NCBI RefSeq assembly: GCF_013373865.1
Contig: NC_050476.1
Span: 10,900,001 to 10,964,000 of the forward strand
Length of the DNA: 64,000 bases
Direction: 5' to 3'
From: Monomorium pharaonis
Lineage: Eukaryota > Arthropoda > Insecta > Hymenoptera > Formicidae
Under the pieces are notes generated by a model. The model did not search any database, was not told the origin of the DNA, and saw only the letters and a program-made list of their open reading frames with translations. Positions 10,927 through 23,424 of this stretch are shown here, in pieces; position 1 is the first letter of the stretch; every line of letters starts with the position of its first letter. Position numbers and translations under genes: made by a program.

Positions 10927-11074
10927 ATGGGGTGGCGTAGTTCTGATTAATCCACTATCAGAGATTTGTGAGAGTGCACAAGAGGATGAAGCGGTTACTG
11001 TCATTCCCGAGGAAACTGCCATAGTAGGCACATTTCTAGCACAGCTCAGACTATTACTAGGCATCCCAGAAATG
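10927..11074 (+). CDS. PIGS: PIG-S (GPI transamidase subunit), internal exon
   Basis: The exon follows an acceptor (TTAATATAG) and ends at ATG before GTAACG. After one leading base it encodes 49 residues starting WGGVVLINPLSE and ending FLAQLRLLLGIPEM. This matches the family segment that contains WGGI and FLAQLRLLFGI in vertebrate PIG-S. PIG-S is a membrane subunit of the ER GPI transamidase, which replaces C-terminal signals of proteins with a GPI anchor. The exon ends in phase 0 and joins 11371. Its incoming phase needs two bases from an upstream exon that I could not find in the window. Confidence 0.85.
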
Positions 11075-11370
11075 GTAACGAGAGTCTTAATAAATTAAAA
11101 AAAATTTTTAACAAAGTAGTTCTTAATTTTCCTTGTAGTCTGCTTTAATTGTACAAATTATTCATGCAATGCAAGTATTCTTCGACCATTGGTCATTGAA
11201 AATTTTTTTTAAATAATAGTTGAATACTTTTGAGAAAGCCATAATCTGTATTAATAGTTTTTGAAGAGATGTAAAAAATATCGGTATTTTTATAAAAAAA
11301 TATTTTTTTTATTGAGTTACATAATATATATTTCATTTTATCTTGTAATTTTTAAGAACAAAACATTTAG

Positions 11371-11750
11371 AATATGAATGATTATAAAAGTAAACAATTT
11401 CAGACATCTATTAATGGAGCAACGACGGTGCCATTGGTGGGGTTGAAATCACGCGACTGGGAAATTGATTCCTTGTTAAGATTTCGCACTATTGAACAAT
11501 TAACTTCAGCCAAACTAACTTTGCAGTCACTGGCACGATTACTCAAAGAGATTAGCAATATTGTTATCACAGATGTAGTGGGAAACAGAATCAAGACCGC
11601 GCTCGATTTGGTGCACGAGTCTGCGAAGCTGCTGGAACGAGGCGATCTCGAACGTAGTTTCATACTTAGTAAAGAAGCTTTTATTATTTCTGAAGCGGCT
11701 TTTTCCGACCCAACGCTCTTAGCACTTCTTTATTTTCCGGAGGACCAAAA
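11371..11750 (+). CDS. PIGS: PIG-S, penultimate coding exon
   Basis: The exon starts after ACATTTAG and ends AA before GTGAGT (phase 2). It encodes about 126 residues. Family landmarks are the SLARLLKEISNIVITD block, the following helix (KTALDLVHESAKLLERGDL) and the very conserved FSDPTLLALLYFPEDQK, which in PIG-S precedes the final membrane helix. There is no in-frame stop or indel. The preceding intron is a normal 296 bp, whereas the following one is 43.8 kb. An ATG at 11374 lies just inside the exon but is internal, because the frame is open from the splice site. Confidence 0.92.
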
Positions 11751-11955
11751 GTGAGTAATTTTAAATTATAATAAACAAAAAAGTACTACAAAAAAATTTC
11801 ACACATGTAAACACTACAGCAGCAAAAGATTAAATCAATTTTATACATACAATTATTAAACTAAATGTTCAAAAACGACATATTTTATAAGATATTTACA
11901 TAAAATTACCTAAAATGACATGAGAAAAAAAGGAGAAAGGAATATAGGGTGTTTC

Positions 11956-12320
11956 TAAAGCATCGGATTTGCTTAGCACCATGCGATAAAGAATGAAAAT
12001 ATAAGAAGAAATGTCTAATACTATTTTTCGATGCGATAAATAGTTTCGCCTTAATTCATCATTGTAATAAGTCAATAAGCGCGGAGGTACAAGAGAAAGT
12101 CAGTGACGGAGAATGCCTGAAATTGACTTTTTGTTATTAAAAATTAAAAAATGCTTCTATTGCTAATAGTTATCGACTAACTTTCTCTTGTACCTCCGCG
12201 CTTATTGACTTATTACAATGATGAATTAAGGCAAAATTATTTACCGCATCGAAAAATAGTATTAGACATTTTTTCTTAGATTTTCATTCTCTATCGCATG
12301 GTGTAAATCCGATGCTTTAG
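11956..12320. mobile_element. Inverted-repeat MITE, CTAAAGCATCGGATTT ends
   Basis: Two arms of about 160 bp (TAAAGCATCGGATTTGCTTA at left, AAATCCGATGCTTTAG at right) surround a short spacer near 12120-12165. Inner blocks such as TAAGCGCGGAGGTACAAGAG and its inverse are identical. No coding capacity. Confidence 0.7.
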
Positions 12321-12439
12321 TATTATAATTATATAAACAAGGTTTGTACTCAAATTTTGTAAAAGATTTTCTTCTTTTGTTATTATTTCGATTAAATAAA
12401 GTTTCTGCTTGTTGCTAAGATTATGCCGAATTTCTTAGT

Positions 12440-12788
12440 TGTGCGTGTGCTGGGTAGGGTTAGTTCAGTAAAATACTCACTTGCCGTTTAACTACTTTAT
12501 TTAACAGAAATCACTTTATGCGACAGTGTGATACACGAATGGTTAAATTAAACTGAGCCTATCTTAGCGTTGGTTTTTCCCTTTTTATTCCAGTTTTCTG
12601 GGTTAGGATGCATCCTTGCCGACCAGCGTTTTTGCTACAAGGCTGCTGCGTCCGAATTCTGTTTATCTGGCTCTAACTAAGTTGCTGCGCTCATTTCCCT
12701 TTGTCTGATTATTTTGTTAAATTTCTTATTTCGCCAAATACTTACTCGCGACCTATATAGGTCGGATTAAGACATCCGGCTCGTAACA
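12440..12788. mobile_element. Possible solo LTR
   Basis: The segment starts TGTGCGTGTGCTGGG and ends GGCTCGTAACA, giving TGT...ACA termini. The flanks TAGT and TAGC differ by one base. It is 349 bp, non-coding and GC-richer than its surroundings. The assignment is weak without a second copy. Confidence 0.3.
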
Positions 12789-13540
12789 TAGCTTTAAAAT
12801 TTTATTTTTTTAATGTTACGTCCGGCAAACTCCATTTTCCCTTTGTCAGAGATTAAATAAGATTACAAAAGAAATTTCGTTTCAACGGTCTCCAATAATT
12901 TTTTTCATGCGCCTAGGATTAGTCTGTTAGAAACGTGACGACAAAAATGGATGGACGAAACGACCAAGTTGATAATTTCAACTCCTTTTGAATATCGAGT
13001 CAACAAACAATAAATTCTGAACATAGAAATACAAAGACAAACTCACAAAGCTTCACGTTTCCTCACAAAAAATGAGTAATAAGAAATCCAAACATTAGTA
13101 CAAAATAAATAACCGTTTCCTCCATCTGAAAACTATACCGTAGCACATCTAGGACCATAAAGAATTTATTATCGTTTGAACTTGAAGGGAAGTTAGACCA
13201 ACGCGATAAAGCGGATTCTTTTGATAAAATTAAAAGAATGTGGGAGGAGACAAAGAGACTTTCGACAGATTACTCAACGTATGATTTGTCAAAAAGAAAT
13301 GACGATTTCTCCAATAGGGAAACGTAGGATTTATCCATTGCATAATCCTATAAAGAGTCCTACCAATTAGAACCTTTGAACTACCTACATCTCAATCCTC
13401 CCTCTGTAGGGCCCTATGTATAAAAATAACAAATTTTGAAGGGCATCATATGCAGAGAGTCAGTCAAAACACTAAGAGTCAATCGGATTATGGAGAGTCA
13501 AGCAATCACTGAGAGTCAGTCAGATAACTAACAAAGGAAC
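12789..13540. other. Unclassified intron sequence
   Basis: No gene is seen. 13450-13540 repeats GAGAGTCA and GAGTCAGTCA-like words. A TGTTACGTCCGG near 12830 resembles LTR ends elsewhere in the window. Confidence 0.35.
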
Positions 13541-16500
13541 GGACAGAAGTGTTTCTCACCAATTTTAATGAGCTTTGAATATGTGTAGAATATAAAAAAT
13601 ATTACACCCATATTTTTTTAGCCGCGTATCTCAACGTTTAGGGGTGAAATCATTCCTCGAAAATAAGGCATTTTTTCGTTTTTGGCGAATATCTTTGAAA
13701 ATATAAAGTTTATGAAAAAATGTTCTATACAAAAGTTTTATGGCATTTTATACTCTTTATAGTGGTATATTTATATTTTCCAAAAATTTTTAATTTTTAA
13801 TTTACTCTTATCCCACCCCTTTTTTCAACATTTTAAAAATTATGTAAGGACAAAAATTAAAGAGTATTAAAAGCCGAATCCATCCATATATAATAATATA
13901 TGAGTTCCATCATTCTCAATTATTGGCAAAACGAAATGATAATCTCGTGCTATAGGCGCCGCACTAGAAGTTGCATTATTTCTTTAGTCGCATCACATTC
14001 AATACGTATTACACGATATAAAGTTTATAAAGCATAAATGCATATATATAACAAAAGTAGCATATATATATATATATATTGTGACGTGACAGCCACAGGC
14101 TGCTGTCCGTCACAAGGCCCTAAGAGCCCTTACGCATTAACATCACGCGGGTTTTGCGTCCTCCCGCTCGGGAGTGGATGCAAAAGCGTGTTGTCTCGTG
14201 TTTTTGTGTGTGTGATGTCCCACGTGCTATCAGTTCGTTAATTATTAAGATTTTTGCGAGCGTTGTATCGCGGGTGCGGCGGAGATCGGTGGCCCTGACG
14301 ATCTGTTTGTAATTTTTGAACGTCTCGTCTCGACGGAGAACCTTCCCGGAGGTCGCAGAGTGACTAAACATCGAGGGAGTAAAAAAAGACTCTTTCTGAG
14401 CGGGGGTCCGCAGGTAATGCCGCTCTTATCTTGCCTACAATTTGTGCCGTTTGAGAATTCCGATACTGCCGCCGAATCACGCTTTCAGGATCCAGCGACG
14501 CGCGAAGCCGGCATCCCGACGGGGCGACTGCAGACTCGATACCGCATAAATTCCGGCGGGAGGATCGCAACAGCTTATAATCAACGAACGCCATCGTTGA
14601 GGAGGAGATAACACCCTGGTGGAGGAGGATGCGCCCGGCAAGGAGAGAAGAGTCTGCCGCGGAAGGAGGCGCCAAGATTCTCGTGCACGGGGCTCTAATT
14701 TATTGACCGCCGCGCTGGGATCGAGCAGCCGGCGACAGCGTGCACACCGCGCTCTGCGCGAAAAATTGATTTTCGGAAAACCGGCCAATAAGGGCCCGGA
14801 GGCAAGGTGGGGCACGCCGCCGAGCGGCCCTCGCGAGATTCAAGATTCCTCACTCGTGCTGCGGACGTAATCATAAATAGTGCGTGCAATCCGGAGTCCC
14901 GAGCAGCGAATCATGTAAGAGAAGACGCAGGAGCCGGAGAATATCCCGACCCGGACGAGGCAGGCGAGAAGGAGACAACTTGGTGAGACGAGCATCATAA
15001 TACCATGTAAAGCCACCGATTTCGCGGGTTGGGCGAGTCGCGGAAAGTCGCGGAGTTATTGTTGTATTTTCCGACGTATTAAGTAAAGTCAAGAGCTCGT
15101 GGAATTATCGGAGCATCGTTGTCTCGCCCGATCGCGCCCGCCCGCGTGAGTTCGCTCCGTGCTGTTCGTCCGTATTATAATTACGTTGCGTATGCGTCCC
15201 GATCCGCAGCCGAGTCAATCGTAATTTCGTCCGGTAGTCGTGTCACGAGTTATTTCCGTGTTGTAAATTGTCACGCATCTATAAGTTATTGTTAGTAATG
15301 TTTGATTTGGTCGATCGCATTTATATCGCGAGTCCTTCGATAATTGCGCTCTGGTAACATTTGATGTAATCGTCCTGAACCGCCTTGTTGGCGAGCGAAT
15401 AATAATTATCGCGCCTATTACTCGCGAGATTCTTTTGCGCGCGGAAGAACACGAGTCCGTCGCGTGCCGCGCGGGCTCGGAGTTACTGTTCGTCCCGTTC
15501 GCCCTTGGCGAAGCCGTCATCCTATCGGGAGTTTGGCGTTCACCAACGACGCCGGGTCAAGCGTAGACAAGTCGGAGAATTCCCGCGTACGCACAATAAC
15601 CCGCTCATTAAGTATCTCGTTTTCGCGATATTCGATACCCAGTGTCGTCAGCTGGTAACGCACGCGAGCCATCGCCGCTCTACAGAGCCGTTCAATTTTG
15701 TAATACCTACGATCAAATATATTTGTTAATTTCTTTGTTACATTTACGTTGTGTCAATAATTCTCTCGCCTTCCCGATTCCATCCGCCCGCGCCGAACCT
15801 CCCTCTCTGCCATTCTAGGGCTGAGCAGCTGGATATCGGAGCAGCTAACGCCCCGGTCGCCTACGAGGCTTACTCTTTTTGCGACTTAAGTAATTTGAGT
15901 GCAATCTCCCGCTAATTTCGAGAAGAGTGGTACGCTTAACGTACCTGGCGCCCAACCGAATAATTTTGTGGAAAACCTTGCGAGAAACGGTCGCTCCGAC
16001 ACCCGGACGGCTCAGGGCCGCGACGGAGGCGAAGTTGGCCGTCGCTCGTGGGCACGGTTACAATATATACATATATGCGTACGTACATTTTCATTCTTAC
16101 AAATGCGAATATAGATTAATATAAAGCAAAATATTTTTTCAATATTTAAAACTGCAAATACAATATAACAAAATATATAATCCAGAAAAAAATATAAACT
16201 GTAAATTACAACAACTATTTGCATAATTATATTATTTACACTATATGTACATAGAACGCTCTAATAATAAAGATAATATAATTATATAATTTAATTTAAT
16301 GAATTTAAAAATACATTTATATGGATGTATATATTCATTTTGCACACAACACGGGTGAATAAGTTTAATATCAGTGTTGATAGACGGGCCGGTTGTTCTT
16401 GAGCAGGCGCATCACGTGAGGCTTTAGTAAAATATCCATTGGTAATAGGAAGGAGATCTTTGGTTTCCATACAATTTTTTTGCAAATTTATAAAAACGTT

Positions 16501-17310
16501 AACACATTTTATATATTAAACACGCTTGTATATTTTCTTGTATTAAATAAACTAATTTATAAATATTGTATTTTATTTGATGAACACTGCTAAGATTTTT
16601 TGGCGATTTTCCCTTAGCCTTGCGACAAATGTCAGTATTCTGTATGAGTTCCGCCAAATAAAATATTTTATTTCAATTTAAATATGTTTTATTCCATAAA
16701 TTTACCTTCTCTTTCGTTTTTGAATTAATTATTATTATTAAATGCAAATTATTTTTAATTCCTTAATTTATGTTGAATATATATATACAAATATACATGC
16801 AAACGATATGCAAATATATGCGTGTGTGTTAAATATATAAAATGTGTTAACGTTTTTATAAATTTGCAAAAAAATTGTATAAGGACAAAGATCTCCTTCC
16901 TATTGCTAATTGATACTTTACTGAAGCCTCACGTCATGCGCCTGCGCGAGAACAACCGACCCGTCTATCACTGATATTAAACTTATTTGCCCATGTCGTG
17001 TGCAAAATGTATATATACATTCGTATAAATGTATTTTCAAACTCATTAAATTAAATTATATAATTATAGTGATATAATTTCTTTATTGTCAGAGCGTGCA
17101 ATGTGTATATAGTGTTGTAAATAATATAATTAGGCAAATAGTTATTGCTGTTTATATTTTTTACTTTTCTCTTGATATTATATATTTTGTTATATTGTAT
17201 TTGCAATTTTAAATGTTAAAAAAATATTATGCTTTATATTAATCTATATTCGCACTTCTAACAATAAAAATGTACGTACGCACATACGTATATATATATG
17301 CTACTTTTGT
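13541..17310 (+). repeat. Dispersed repeat family R1, copy a (split by an LTR)
   Basis: 13541-14079 (GAAGTGTTTCTCACCAATTT ... GGCGCCGCACTAGAA ... AACAAAAGTAGC) has relatives at 20190-20640 (minus), 20958-21560 (plus) and 33545-34205 (minus). The sequence resumes at 16063. There, two arms (about 16063-16530 and 16835-17310) form a long imperfect inverted repeat containing the words GATAGACGGG and AAGGAGATCTTTG. No transposase or RT was found, so its class is unknown. Confidence 0.55.
14080..16062. mobile_element. Probable solo LTR (1,983 bp)
   Basis: A GC-rich block begins TGTGACGTGACAGCC and ends GGCACGGTTACA, with ATAT on both sides. It sits inside repeat R1. The R1 copy at 33545-34205 reads through the same point without it (AAAGTAGCATATATACGC in reverse complement), so this is an insertion. 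No gag, protease, RT or tRNA primer site was seen. Small open frames on both strands show no protein similarity I recognise. Confidence 0.6.
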
Positions 17311-18299
17311 TATATATAAAAGGTGAATTTTAATGGTTGTCTCCCCTTACGGAAAAAAACACTAATTTTGAGAGTTTACACTCAAAATTAAGTGTTAATA
17401 CTCGATTTTTGGAGTTTACTCCCAAATTTAGGTGTATACGCTCAAATCTTGAGTATTTACACTAAAGATTGAGTGTTTATACTCGAACATTTGTGTGTAC
17501 ACCCAATGATTGAGTGTTCATACTAAAGTTTGGATTTAAATACTGAATATTTAAAAGTATTGTGGTGGCTACGACTGCTGACAGTTGACAGCCGCACATG
17601 TTTCGAATTTCACTCTGTCTGAAATTGACTTCAGGCAGATTGAGGAAATTCTTCCTGCCGACAGACGTCGCATTATGAATTAACTTGCAATTAAGATGAC
17701 TAATCAGATAATATATAAGAAGGGACGAATTGACGTCTCTTCGCTCATCGAGCAAATGTAGTACTGGCTCCAACTAGAGCGAAGCTCTCCATGACCGATA
17801 TTCCGAATACTTACCTTGGAGGTTGATTCCAATTGATCTACCGGAACCGAGATTCTACATCGACGCCTCAACCCAGACAACTCATCAAGAGGCTTCAACT
17901 CAAACCGAACCCCTGGAACTACAAGCGGTGGAAGCGACTTCTTGGAAGAAACTGGAAAAGGCTAATCTACGGAAAAAAACACTCTAATTTTGAGAGTTTA
18001 CACTCAAAATTGAGTGTTAATACTCGATTTTGGGAGTTTACTCCCAAATTTAGGTGTATACGCTCAAATCTTGAATATTTACACTAAAGATTGAGTGTTT
18101 ATACTCGAACATTGAGTGTGTACACCCAATGATTGAGTGTTCATACTGAAGTTTGGATTTAAATACTGAATATTTAAAAGTATACTCTCAACATTTGGAT
18201 ATAACACACAATAAATGAGTGTATACTTCCAACATGAAGTGTGAACACTGAAACGTTGGGGATGTACACTCAACATCTATCGGTTGAAGGTATACACTT

Positions 18300-19274
18300 C
18301 CCAGAAAACACAGAGATGAACAGAAATTCCTAAAAAAGTCATTTTAATAAATACTTGGAGAAGTAGAAAAATGAATACATAAATAATTCTTGAGGAATTA
18401 GACACAATGAGTTCGCATTGAAGTATTCCTTAAGAGTTCATTGTAATGAATACCTCGCGATTTATTATTTGGAATATTTAGAGTATTCATAGAGAAGTTA
18501 TTTTAAAGAATACTTGGCGAAGTAGAAAAATGAATACATAATTCTTGAGGAATTAGCCATAATGAGTTCACATTGAAGTATTCCTTAAGAGTTTATTGCA
18601 ATAAATACCTCGCGATTTATTATTTGAAATACTTTGAGTATTCATCAGAAATTACTCGAGTGTTTGGATAATCTCAATTATATTTTTATAATTATATATC
18701 GCTTAATAAATGCTAATTCATACTTTTATACACGAAATGCGTTATATATAATTAACAAAACAATATACTAACAAATATGTATGCATAATCAAGAAGTGTT
18801 TATGGATCATCACGGGGCGTTAGGATACGTACGGTCTTCGAAGTCAAGCAACGTTGGCGATGGTTAACACTTGGATGGGTGACCGTTTTTTTAGGTACAG
18901 AAATTAAACATGCTTTAACAGGTACGACTATGGCTTGGCTGAAACATGGTATAATCTTCTTCCTCTTACAAAATTAATCAGAATTTTTTATTAAATTCGT
19001 TTGAGATGTTTACTTGGAGAAGTTCTAATGAATACCTTAAGAAGTTCTGAGGAATTCCAACAAGTAATTCTATATGAATACATTAAGAAGTTCTGAGGAA
19101 TTCTAACAAATAATTCTATATGAATACTTTAAGAAGTTCTGAGGAATTCGAATCATGGTGCATGTAACTTCCTATGTTATTCTTAAAGTATTCTTCTATG
19201 AATTTTTCAGGAATTACTGTTCAGAAAGGAAGACTACTTTATGAATTCTTTAAGAAGACACTGTGTTATCTGGG
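18300..19274. mobile_element. CCCAG-family element with GAAGTTCTGAGGAATTC-word arms
   Basis: The ends are CCCAGAAAACACAG and CTGTGTTATCTGGG (one mismatch when inverted), with TT on each side. The host sequence TATACACTTAATATTGAGTG, intact in the other CCTTACGG elements, is split here. Arms repeat AAGAAGTTCTGAGGAATTC and GAATACTTGGAGAAGT words. A 5S-derived module lies inside. Confidence 0.7.
18804..18886 (+). pseudogene. 5S rRNA-derived sequence
   Basis: CTTCGAAGTCAAGCAACGTT, GGCGATGGTTAACACTTGG and ATGGGTGACCG give the best 5S match of the four copies. Flanking GGATCATCAC and TTTAACAGGTACGACT are shared with the other copies. It is a non-functional repeat module. Confidence 0.7.
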
Positions 19275-20053
19275 TTAATATTGAGTGTGCACTCTCAAAC
19301 ATTGGATTAGAAAATTTTAAATAAAAACAAAAGCAAAAAAAGCAGGTTCAACCGAGATTAAAATTAATCTGCATTGGTAGAAATGGACATAAAACGAATA
19401 TCTAAAATAAACATTCAACTAGAGTGCTCAGCTGACTTTGAATATTAATTTGAGTATTACTTTCAACTTGGACGTTTGCCATCTAATTGAGTGTTAATTT
19501 CAGTGTTATTCTTAAATTTAGGATTAACATTAAAATTAACACTCAATTAGATGGCGAACATTCAAGTTGAGAGTAATAACACTCTAATTAAAAGTAAATT
19601 AAAAAGCGAACACTCAAGTTTAGTGTTTACACTGAATTGAGTGTTTACTCCTTGTCCCAAATTATACTCAACTTGAGTATTTTTTAAAGTGTTATTTTTA
19701 GTGTTTTTTTCCGTAAGGATACATAAAACGAATATCTAAAATAAACATTCAACTAGAGTGTTCAGCTGGCTTTGAATATTAATTTGAGTATTACTTTCAA
19801 CTTGGACGTTTGCCATCTAATTGAGTGTTAATTTCAGTGTTATTCTTAAATTTAGGATTAACATTGAAATTGGCACTCAATTAGATGGTGAACATTCAAG
19901 TTGAGAGTAATAACACTCTAATTAAAAGTAAATTAAAGAGCCAACATTCAAGTTGAGTATTTACACTGAATTGAGTGCTTACCCCTTGTCCCAAATTATA
20001 CTCAACTTAAATATTTTTTTAAGTGTTATTTTTAGTGTTTTTTCCGTAAGGAC

Positions 20054-20189
20054 CAACTTTTTACCATGAGAGATGGGATTACTGACTGCAATCTTAGTAC
20101 ACACATGTACGACATTTGCACACACATATGTCGTACATGTGTGTACTAAGATTGCAGTCGGTAATCCCATCTCTTATGGTAAAAAGTTG
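20054..20189. mobile_element. 136-bp hairpin
   Basis: The arms CAACTTTTTACCATGAGAGA and TCTCTTATGGTAAAAAGTTG are part of a stem of about 62 bp with two or three mismatches. The loop is TTTGCACACACAT-like. It directly abuts the end of the CCTTACGG composite. A transcript across it would fold like a long miRNA or siRNA precursor; expression is unknown. Confidence 0.65.
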
Positions 20190-20634
20190 GGACAGCCATT
20201 ATAGCACGAGATTATCATCTTGTTTTGCATAATTAAGAATGATGGAACTCATATATTATTAAAATATGGATGAATTTGGCTTTTAATGCTCTTTAATTTT
20301 TGTCTTTACAAAATTTACAAAATGTTGAAAAAAATGGGTAAGGGTGAGGTAAATAAAAAGTTAAGAAATTTTTGAAAAATATGAATATACTATTGTACAG
20401 AGTATAAAATACCACAAAACTTTTGTATAGAACATTTTTTCATGAACATTATATTTTCAATGATATTCATTAAAAACGGAAAAATGCGTTGCCTTCGAGG
20501 GATGGTTATAACCCCTAAACGTCGAGATACGCGACTAAAAAAAATATGAGTCTAATATTTTTTTATGTTCTGCAACATATCCAAAGCTCATTAAAATCGG
20601 TGAGGACAGTTCTGTCTGTTCTTTTGTAAAAGTA

Positions 20635-20640
<6 letters not shown>
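20190..20640 (-). repeat. Dispersed repeat R1, copy b
   Basis: This is an inverted copy of the segment at 13550-14000. It includes AATGATGGAACTCATATATT and the block CGTCGAGATACGCGACT seen in reverse in the other copies. Confidence 0.55.

Positions 20641-20690
<50 letters not shown>
20639..20690. repeat. (TA)n microsatellite
   Basis: About 25 TA dinucleotides, ending in a short CACACA run. Confidence 0.9.
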
Positions 20691-20695
<5 letters not shown>

Positions 20696-20957
20696 TCACT
20701 ATATAGCAGTAGTATAGTAAAATATAATCATGTAGAATAAACTTTAGTGCCGTTCCATCCAGTCAAAGGATCTACTCGGTTCAGATTTGTTCGAGAACCA
20801 GTTATGAGTAACTCACAATCACAATTTTTTATTTTCTTTCTTTTCTTTACTCATCTATTCCCTTCCGTTCTTAATTCTTATTTATAAATAATTTCCTCTT
20901 ATTTTCAATTGATGATTCTAATCAACTCCCTCCTTCCTCTTCTTCCCAACCGTCGAA

Positions 20958-21800
20958 GAACAAGGGAACTGACGGAAGTGTCTCTCACCGATTTTAATGC
21001 GCTTTGGATATGTTGTAGAACAAAAAAATATTAGACCTATATTTTTTTCAGCAGGGTATCTCGACGTTTAGGAGTTGAAACCACCCCTCGAAAATAATGC
21101 ATTTTTTCGTTTCTGGTGAATATCTTTGAAAATATAAGGTTTATGAAAAAATGTACACCATACAAAAGTTTTATGGCAATTTATGCTCTTTATGGTGGTA
21201 TATTTATATTTTTCAAAAATTTCAAATTTTTAATTTACCCTTATCCCATTTCTTTTTTTGCAACATTTTGAAAATTTTGTAAAGACAAAAATTAAAGAGC
21301 ATTAAAAGTCAAATTCATTTATATATAATAACATATATAGGGTACCACCATTCTCAATTAATGGTAAAACGAGATAATAATCTCATGCTATAGGCGCCGC
21401 GCTAGAAACACTGTTGCGTTATTTCTTTAGTCGCGTCACACTCAATAATTGCCTTTTCTGCGTATATATTTTTATATTAGAACATAAAAATGGATTAATC
21501 TTAATTACATAATACCCAACGTATTACACGATATAAAGCATAAATGCATGTATATAACAAAAGTAGCATATATGTGTATGTGTACGGTATAGCAAGAATT
21601 AAAATAATTAGAATAGAGATAATTTTATCTCTGCAAGCACAATTATATATAAAAAATATTATATCCGAGGTGGCATTTGCACAAAGATTAATCAGTTCAG
21701 TCAGTGTTAAAAATAGTACAAAGGAAATAGTTCTGACTATCACATGCATATTAATATACATATATTCTGCTACATTTATTCGCCCGTGTCATATGCAAAA
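20958..21800 (+). repeat. Dispersed repeat R1, copy c
   Basis: The segment matches copy a from AAGTGTCTCTCACCGATTTT through GGCGCCGCGCTAGAA to GTATATAACAAAAGTAGC. It then continues to a CATATGCAAAATGTATAATC end that recurs at 25430 and 27790. Confidence 0.5.
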
Positions 21801-21931
21801 TGTATAATCCGTGTCGTGAGCAAAATGTAAACGCATCGACAAAAATGGTGTCTCTCGGCGTAAAAATTGGGGATCATGCCGGTGTTGCATCCTTCATCAA
21901 TGCTGCACACTCAAGAAAGATAGATTTATGA

Positions 21932-22062
21932 TGAGAAGACGTGATACCCATTCGCTGGTATCCAATATCCATTTCACTTGCACTCAAGCAAGAGACGTCA
22001 TTAGTTTCGAGTGCGAGTGAAACAGATATTGGACACCGGCAAATTGATATCACGTTTTCTCA
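21932..22062. mobile_element. Hairpin MITE within the left arm
   Basis: TGAGAAGACGTGATACCC and its imperfect inverse GATATCACGTTTTCTCA bound a palindrome. Inner ATCCATTTCACTTGCACTC and GAGTGCGAGTGAAACAGAT also pair. The corresponding place in the right arm lacks it, so it is a later insertion. Confidence 0.55.
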
Positions 22063-22251
22063 CCATAGATTTATTAGAATAGACTGCTCATAAAGGTAGT
22101 GGGGGTATCTGTCACTGAGAAAAGGATAACTGTCGTTAATATGAGTTGCTATCTATTTATAATGCAGAATAGTGGGGAACCATAGCGACCAATATCGGTG
22201 TCAGAGTATGCGCGTTACGCATACTATGGGTGCTTTTCAGTTATGAAACAT

Positions 22252-23420
22252 TGGGTGTTTACGATAATGGCTATCTGAGTAATTTTCTCTAGGACCGAAA
22301 TATATGATAAGCACAACCATCTACTATCATCATGATTCGTGACAACTCAATGCTGTCCGGTATAGCCAAATCATCACGAGCAAGTTGCGAGTTCCGTGAG
22401 TTTGTAGCAGGTAACCTAAAAAGTACGACATAAATAATTTGATTATTACAATTAAAAATAATCTGTTTTTAATGTATGGTAAGATTATTAACTTCATTAA
22501 AATAGTAATTATATAACACAATCATGTATTTTTAAAGTATTGTCTAAAGTAATATTAAAGAGATTATTTTATTTACAAATATTTTATTTATTAATTTGTC
22601 TATCAAGTTTCTATTATAACGTATATCTAACGCATATCTAACGTATATCTGTTTACAGTATATCTTAATTTACTATGCACTTGTATTACAAATTAAAAAA
22701 ATTTATTGTAAACATTATTATTAGTTTCACATTAGTGAAATATTCATGCATAATATTTATACATAAAGATATATGATTTTTTAAAATAATGATAACACCA
22801 TGCAACTTATCATTAACAGTTGTTACAAGAAAGAAAAATATTTATACTTAAATTTTTATTTTACTTGTAATCTAAAAAATATTATTAATAATGATTTATT
22901 TAGTAATTTTACATAATTTATCTCATTTGTTTCAAAGTGTTAACACCATCCGTTTAATAAAAGATGACTTTTCTAATATATATGTTAGTTAATAATAAAT
23001 AATAACATTTATTGAGAATCAATGTTTAATTAAAATATTATATTAGGTTTTGAAATAATACCGTTATGATAGAAACTTGATAGACAAAATAAATATTTGT
23101 AAATAAAATAATCTCTGATATTACTTTAGACAATACTTTAAAAATACATGATTGTGTTACATATAATTACTATTTTAAAGTTAATAATCTTATCATACAT
23201 TAAAAACAGATCATTTTTAATTGTAATAATCAAATTATTTATGTCGTACTTTTTAGGTTACCTGCTACAAACTCACGGAACTCGCAACTTGCTCGTGATG
23301 ATTTGGCTATACCGGACAGCATTGAGTTGTCACGAATCATGATGATAGTAGATGGTTGTGCTTATCATATATTTCGGTCCTAGAGAAAATTACTCGGATA
23401 CCCATTATCGTAAACACCCA
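22252..23420. repeat. Inverted repeat with ~375-bp arms
   Basis: The left arm starts TGGGTGTTTACGATAATGG and the right arm ends CCATTATCGTAAACACCCA. Both contain the same stretch (CTCACGGAACTCGCAACTTG and its inverse), so a nearly identical 63-residue frame appears on opposite strands. The spacer of about 430 bp is AT-rich. It is probably a foldback element. Confidence 0.6.
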
Positions 23421-23424
23421 TTGT

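Larger units (their letters stand above)
17345..20051. mobile_element. Composite CCTTACGG element (left half twice, right half twice)
   Basis: It opens CCTTACGGAAAAAAACACT and closes AGTGTTTTTTCCGTAAGG. The body is made of CACTC/GAGTGT words. The left half appears at 17345-17552 and again from 17972. About 420 bp of unrelated sequence lies between (17553-17971). The right half appears at 19275-19720, ending TTTTCCGTAAGG, and again at 19721-20051. A CCCAG element (18300-19274) is inserted in the middle. Compare the simple copies at 24330 and 48720. Confidence 0.65.

Noticed and set aside
18804..18886. Functional 5S rRNA gene
   Set aside because: Only the internal promoter half is conserved; the 5' third is unrelated and the copies sit inside mobile elements.
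22330..23342. A conserved 63-residue protein found twice
   Set aside because: The two copies are on opposite strands of an inverted repeat, so identity follows from the DNA palindrome.
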